The notes under the pieces were generated by a model that searched no databases, was not told the DNA's origin, and saw only the letters and a program-made list of their open reading frames with translations. The position numbers and the translations under genes are program-made. Below are positions 5,268 through 8,023 of a DNA stretch of 8,023 bases, piece by piece (the first letter of the stretch is position 1; each line of letters begins with the position of its first letter). The DNA is from Acidimicrobiia bacterium (lineage in GTDB: Bacteria > Actinomycetota > Acidimicrobiia > Spongiisociales > ZC4RG35), in the NCBI GenBank assembly GCA_003230435.1, contig QIDW01000030.1:1-8023 (forward strand), in the 5' to 3' direction.

Positions 5268-8023
5268 ATGGCACCCCGCATGACCGATGCCCCTACTCCG
5301 CGAGCAGCGGAAACACCGTCGACCCAGGCACCGTCTGCCATGCCCGTGGTCAAAGTTCTCCTGACAACCGTCGATGGAGCAGACCTCACGGCGGCTCTCG
5401 CCACGGTCGGCCGACAAGTTTATGACCCGACCCCCGATGTTGTGGTTGTCGGGCTCGGATCCGAAGAGCCACCTGAGGGCGTTACGCGCGTGGGCTCACT
5501 CGAGGAAGCCATCGCGACCACCGATGCCGACACAGACTATCTGTGGATCCTTCATTCCGATGCGCGTCCACGCCCCGATGCGCTGGGCGCTCTGGTGGCG
5601 GAAGTAGAGCTTGGTCATGCGGCGCTGGGTGGCTCAAAGCTCCTCGTTGCCGGTACCGGCGAGGAACTCGAGTCCGTCGGAAGTTCGACGGACGTATTTG
5701 GCGAGCCCCACAGTGGGCTTGACGAAGGGGAAATCGACCTCCAACAGTACGATGTCGTCCGCGAGGTCGCCTTTGTCAGATCCGCCTCGATGCTGGTCCG
5801 TCGTGATATAGCCCGCGGCCTGAGGGGTCTTGACGAGCTTCTCCCTCCGATAGCGGCTGGTCTCGATTTCTCGCAGCGAGCGCGTCTGGCGGGCGGGCGG
5901 GTGATCAGCGTCCCGTCATCCGAGGTCTATCACCAGGGGCGGTGCAACGAACGTGGCCGGGGATGGCGAGAGCAAGCCGGCCGTTTACGGGCAATGGTCA
6001 AGTCATACAGCCTGCTGACACTCCTGTGGCTGATCCCGTATGACTTCCTCATCTCGGTCCTCGATTCCCTGTTTAGCCTCCTGCTCCTCCGATGGCGGCC
6101 GACAGCCCGTTATGTCTTCTCATGGGGATGGAACACCTATCACCTCCCTTCCACGATCGGTCTTCGACGACGGTTCAAGCCGGTTCGCGTACTGGGTGAT
6201 GAGGAGTTGTTCCGGTTTCAGGCTCGGGGGTCGGTTCGTCTGCGAGAAGTTGGTTCGGAACTGAGTGGACGCATTCTCTCCATGTTTGACGAGGATCAGG
6301 CAATCGCCCGTGGGACCAGGCGCGTCTGGGGCTCGTCAGGAATTTGGGGCGCTGCAATAGCGGTGGTGGTCCTGGCATTCGCCATGCGCTCCTTTATCTT
6401 CATCGGCGTCCCGAACATCGGCGCCAGCTTTCCGTTCGAGAGCGCAGCCACCTCTCTAGACCGTTGGTTCGCAGGCTGGAACGACTCCGGTCTGGGCTCT
6501 CCGGCGCCGATTCACCCTTCCAACGGGGTCACCGGTCTCTGGTCGTGGTTTTGGTTTGGTGCCGAAGGAGCCGCGCGCACCCTTCTTACCATCGCCTTCG
6601 GGTTCCTCGCCGTCGTGGGGATGGGACGCCTTGCAGGACGTCTCGGGTATCGAGGTCCTGGGCGCTATCTCGCTGGACTTGTGTTGCTTGCCGGTCCCGG
6701 CACGGCGATTCTCAGCGGGTCGGGGTCATGGTTGGCTCTGGCTGCGGCGGCATCTTTGCCATGGGCTGTTCGAGCAGCGTTCGTACATCCCCATGAGGTC
6801 GGCAGGGGCTGGCTCAGTCATGTCGGCTGGGCGGGGATCCTCGGGATACCGCTCGCAGCATTCTCGCCGCTTCTCGCCGTGGTCCCGCTTCTCTCGGTCA
6901 TCGTGTGGAAGGTTTCGGGCGGGAAGAGCTCTAGCTTCGGTCTGGCCTTGGTCGCTCTTCTTGGGGCGGTTGTCGCTGTCCCGTTCCTGCTGGGCGACTC
7001 AGGCTGGATTCTGGACTCCGGGCGAAGGCTCGGTCTGTCGGCTGCGGAGTTGTGGCCGGTGTTCATAGCAATCGCCTTTGTCCCCTTGGTGTTCATCGAT
7101 TCGGCGACAAGAAGACTTGGGACACTTGGCGCCCTGCTGGGGCTTGTGGGTTTGTTGGCGGCCGGTCTGCCATATGGTGGCCCGGGGGTCGAAGAGGCCG
7201 CGCTCGTTCTGGCATCCTTCGGAACCGCCCTCATCGTGGCCACCGGTCTTGATGTCGTGTCGTCGGATCCGCGACGGCTCATGGGTGCCCTCGTGTCGGT
7301 CACCATTCTCCTCCTGTCCATTGGCGCTCTGGGCAACGGACGGCTGGGCTTGCCCGGGGGTGACCTCAATGAGCGGCTCGGGTTCGCATCCACGCTCGCC
7401 GGTGACACCGGGACCGGCCGGGTTCTCGTTGCTTCGGCACAGAGAGGCGACATCCCGGGTGAGGCCAGATCGGGACCGGGCTTCTGGTATCGCCTCGTCG
7501 ATGGCCAAGGTATGACCAGTGATGAGGTTTGGCTTCCGGCCTCACTCCCTGGCGATGACGACCTCGAGGACGCACTGGCAAGGATCAGTGGCGGGGGCGA
7601 ATTGCGTCCCGGAGAACTGCTGGGGCCCTACGCCATCGACTGGCTGGTTCTCCTGGGTCCGACCTTTCGCCTGGATGAAGTGCTGATTGCCCAACTCGAT
7701 CTGGTGCCCACACCTCTCGACCCGGATTCGAGAGTCTTCGCCAACCCGGCCTCCGTTCCACTGGCAGACTCGGGAACCGAGTTCAAGTGGCTTCGATCGG
7801 GGACTGGTTTCGCCGGTGAAGTCGGATCGGGGAGGGTTTCTCTGGCTGTGAACAATGACGACGGATGGAGCCCGGAGCCTGGCCCCGTCAAATGGCACGC
7901 AACCGTCAGCGCCATAGACGGTGTGGCCAGTTTCCGAGGGCCGACTCAAGACCTGACGCTGGCGATTGCAGCCGCGGCTCTGATGTTTGTGTCGGTGGGT
8001 CTTCTCTTCATCGGGAGGCGAAG
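5268..8023 (+). CDS. Large glycosyltransferase: GT2-like domain fused to polytopic membrane protein, partial (3' end outside window)
   Basis: One frame stays open for 918 codons and runs off the right edge. Residues 1-25 are a Pro/Ala/Thr-rich tail. Residues about 26-230 resemble a GT2 nucleotide-sugar transferase: VKVLLTTVDG (28-37), YLWILHSDARPRPDAL (91-106) at the metal-binding DXD position, EVAFVRSASMLVRRDIA (166-182), LDFSQRARLAGGRVISVPS (199-217) and VYHQG (220-224). Hydrophobic stretches occur at about 246-274, 358-380, 436-456, 465-482, 487-504, 518-546, 557-576, 595-611, 617-634, 643-660, 671-688 and 896-916. Segment 397-420 (DRWFAGWNDSGLGSPAP, then a Pro-containing turn) resembles a first outer loop of GT-C-type transferases. 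A soluble, probably extracytoplasmic region spans about 690-890. Large GT2/membrane fusions of about 1100 residues are known beside fbiA in actinobacteria (from memory). Donor and acceptor are unknown; an envelope-glycan role is inferred. The GT2 motif looks degenerate (S97; no acidic pair before L199-D200). Confidence 0.85.
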   Translation, partial: MAPRMTDAPTPRAAETPSTQAPSAMPVVKVLLTTVDGADLTAALATVGRQVYDPTPDVVVVGLGSEEPPEGVTRVGSLEEAIATTDADTDYLWILHSDARPRPDALGALVAEVELGHAALGGSKLLVAGTGEELESVGSSTDVFGEPHSGLDEGEIDLQQYDVVREVAFVRSASMLVRRDIARGLRGLDELLPPIAAGLDFSQRARLAGGRVISVPSSEVYHQGRCNERGRGWREQAGRLRAMVKSYSLLTLLWLIPYDFLISVLDSLFSLLLLRWRPTARYVFSWGWNTYHLPSTIGLRRRFKPVRVLGDEELFRFQARGSVRLREVGSELSGRILSMFDEDQAIARGTRRVWGSSGIWGAAIAVVVLAFAMRSFIFIGVPNIGASFPFESAATSLDRWFAGWNDSGLGSPAPIHPSNGVTGLWSWFWFGAEGAARTLLTIAFGFLAVVGMGRLAGRLGYRGPGRYLAGLVLLAGPGTAILSGSGSWLALAAAASLPWAVRAAFVHPHEVGRGWLSHVGWAGILGIPLAAFSPLLAVVPLLSVIVWKVSGGKSSSFGLALVALLGAVVAVPFLLGDSGWILDSGRRLGLSAAELWPVFIAIAFVPLVFIDSATRRLGTLGALLGLVGLLAAGLPYGGPGVEEAALVLASFGTALIVATGLDVVSSDPRRLMGALVSVTILLLSIGALGNGRLGLPGGDLNERLGFASTLAGDTGTGRVLVASAQRGDIPGEARSGPGFWYRLVDGQGMTSDEVWLPASLPGDDDLEDALARISGGGELRPGELLGPYAIDWLVLLGPTFRLDEVLIAQLDLVPTPLDPDSRVFANPASVPLADSGTEFKWLRSGTGFAGEVGSGRVSLAVNNDDGWSPEPGPVKWHATVSAIDGVASFRGPTQDLTLAIAAAALMFVSVGLLFIGRR

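Noticed and set aside
5226..5417. 64-residue N-terminal extension of CofD up to the ATG at 5417
   Set aside because: Cys/Arg-rich sequence unlike CofD, overlapping the divergent glycosyltransferase; the 5225 start has a ribosome site and matches the family N-terminus.
6818..7949. Several minus-strand frames (for example 6818-7453, 6999-7508, 7542-7949)
   Set aside because: They lie opposite the glycosyltransferase frame, which stays open over the whole stretch with proper hydrophobic segments; the antisense frames are Arg/Pro/Ser-rich without domains.

Overview
The window is GC-rich DNA with a high coding density and reads as chromosomal sequence from an actinobacterium. The evidence is an adjacent pair of F420-biosynthesis genes (cofD/fbiA and cofE/fbiB N-terminal type), an LCP-family protein with a C-terminal LytR_C-type domain, and a very large glycosyltransferase/membrane fusion protein. 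The overall style suggests an uncultivated or environmental Actinomycetota, possibly Acidimicrobiia. That placement is an inference from protein style only. No rRNA, tRNA, CRISPR array, transposase or phage gene was seen.

Layout, left to right. (1) 1-736, minus: the 3'-truncated part of a dienelactone-hydrolase-like alpha/beta hydrolase. Its nucleophile-elbow residue is Asp, where the family normally has Cys or Ser. (2) 737-789: a 53-base divergent gap. (3) 790-2109, plus: a membrane-anchored LytR-CpsA-Psr (LCP) ligase. (4) 2156-3430, plus: UDP-glucose/GDP-mannose dehydrogenase family enzyme, most likely UDP-glucose 6-dehydrogenase, probably co-transcribed with the LCP gene. (5) 3431-3618: a convergent non-coding gap with two GC-rich hairpins and a near-palindrome, a likely bidirectional termination zone. 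(6) 3619-4320 and 4317-5225, minus: cofE and cofD overlapping by ATGA, an F420-tail operon transcribed cofD then cofE. (7) 5226-5267: a 42-base divergent gap. (8) 5268 to beyond 8023, plus: one uninterrupted frame of at least 918 codons encoding an N-terminal GT2-like domain, about ten or more membrane segments and a large soluble region. Its end lies outside the window.

Three modules are present. LCP plus UGDH points to making and attaching a uronic-acid-containing envelope polymer. CofD plus CofE build the lactyl/glutamyl tail of the deazaflavin cofactor F420. The giant glycosyltransferase is another envelope enzyme. From memory, mycobacteria also keep fbiA-fbiB close to envelope-sugar genes and an LCP gene, so this looks like a rearranged version of an old actinobacterial neighbourhood and not an island.

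I did not find a convincing new defence or mobile system. The points most worth checking are the Asp nucleophile in the hydrolase, the stand-alone CofE lacking the FbiB reductase domain, and the GT2/membrane fusion with a degenerate catalytic motif.
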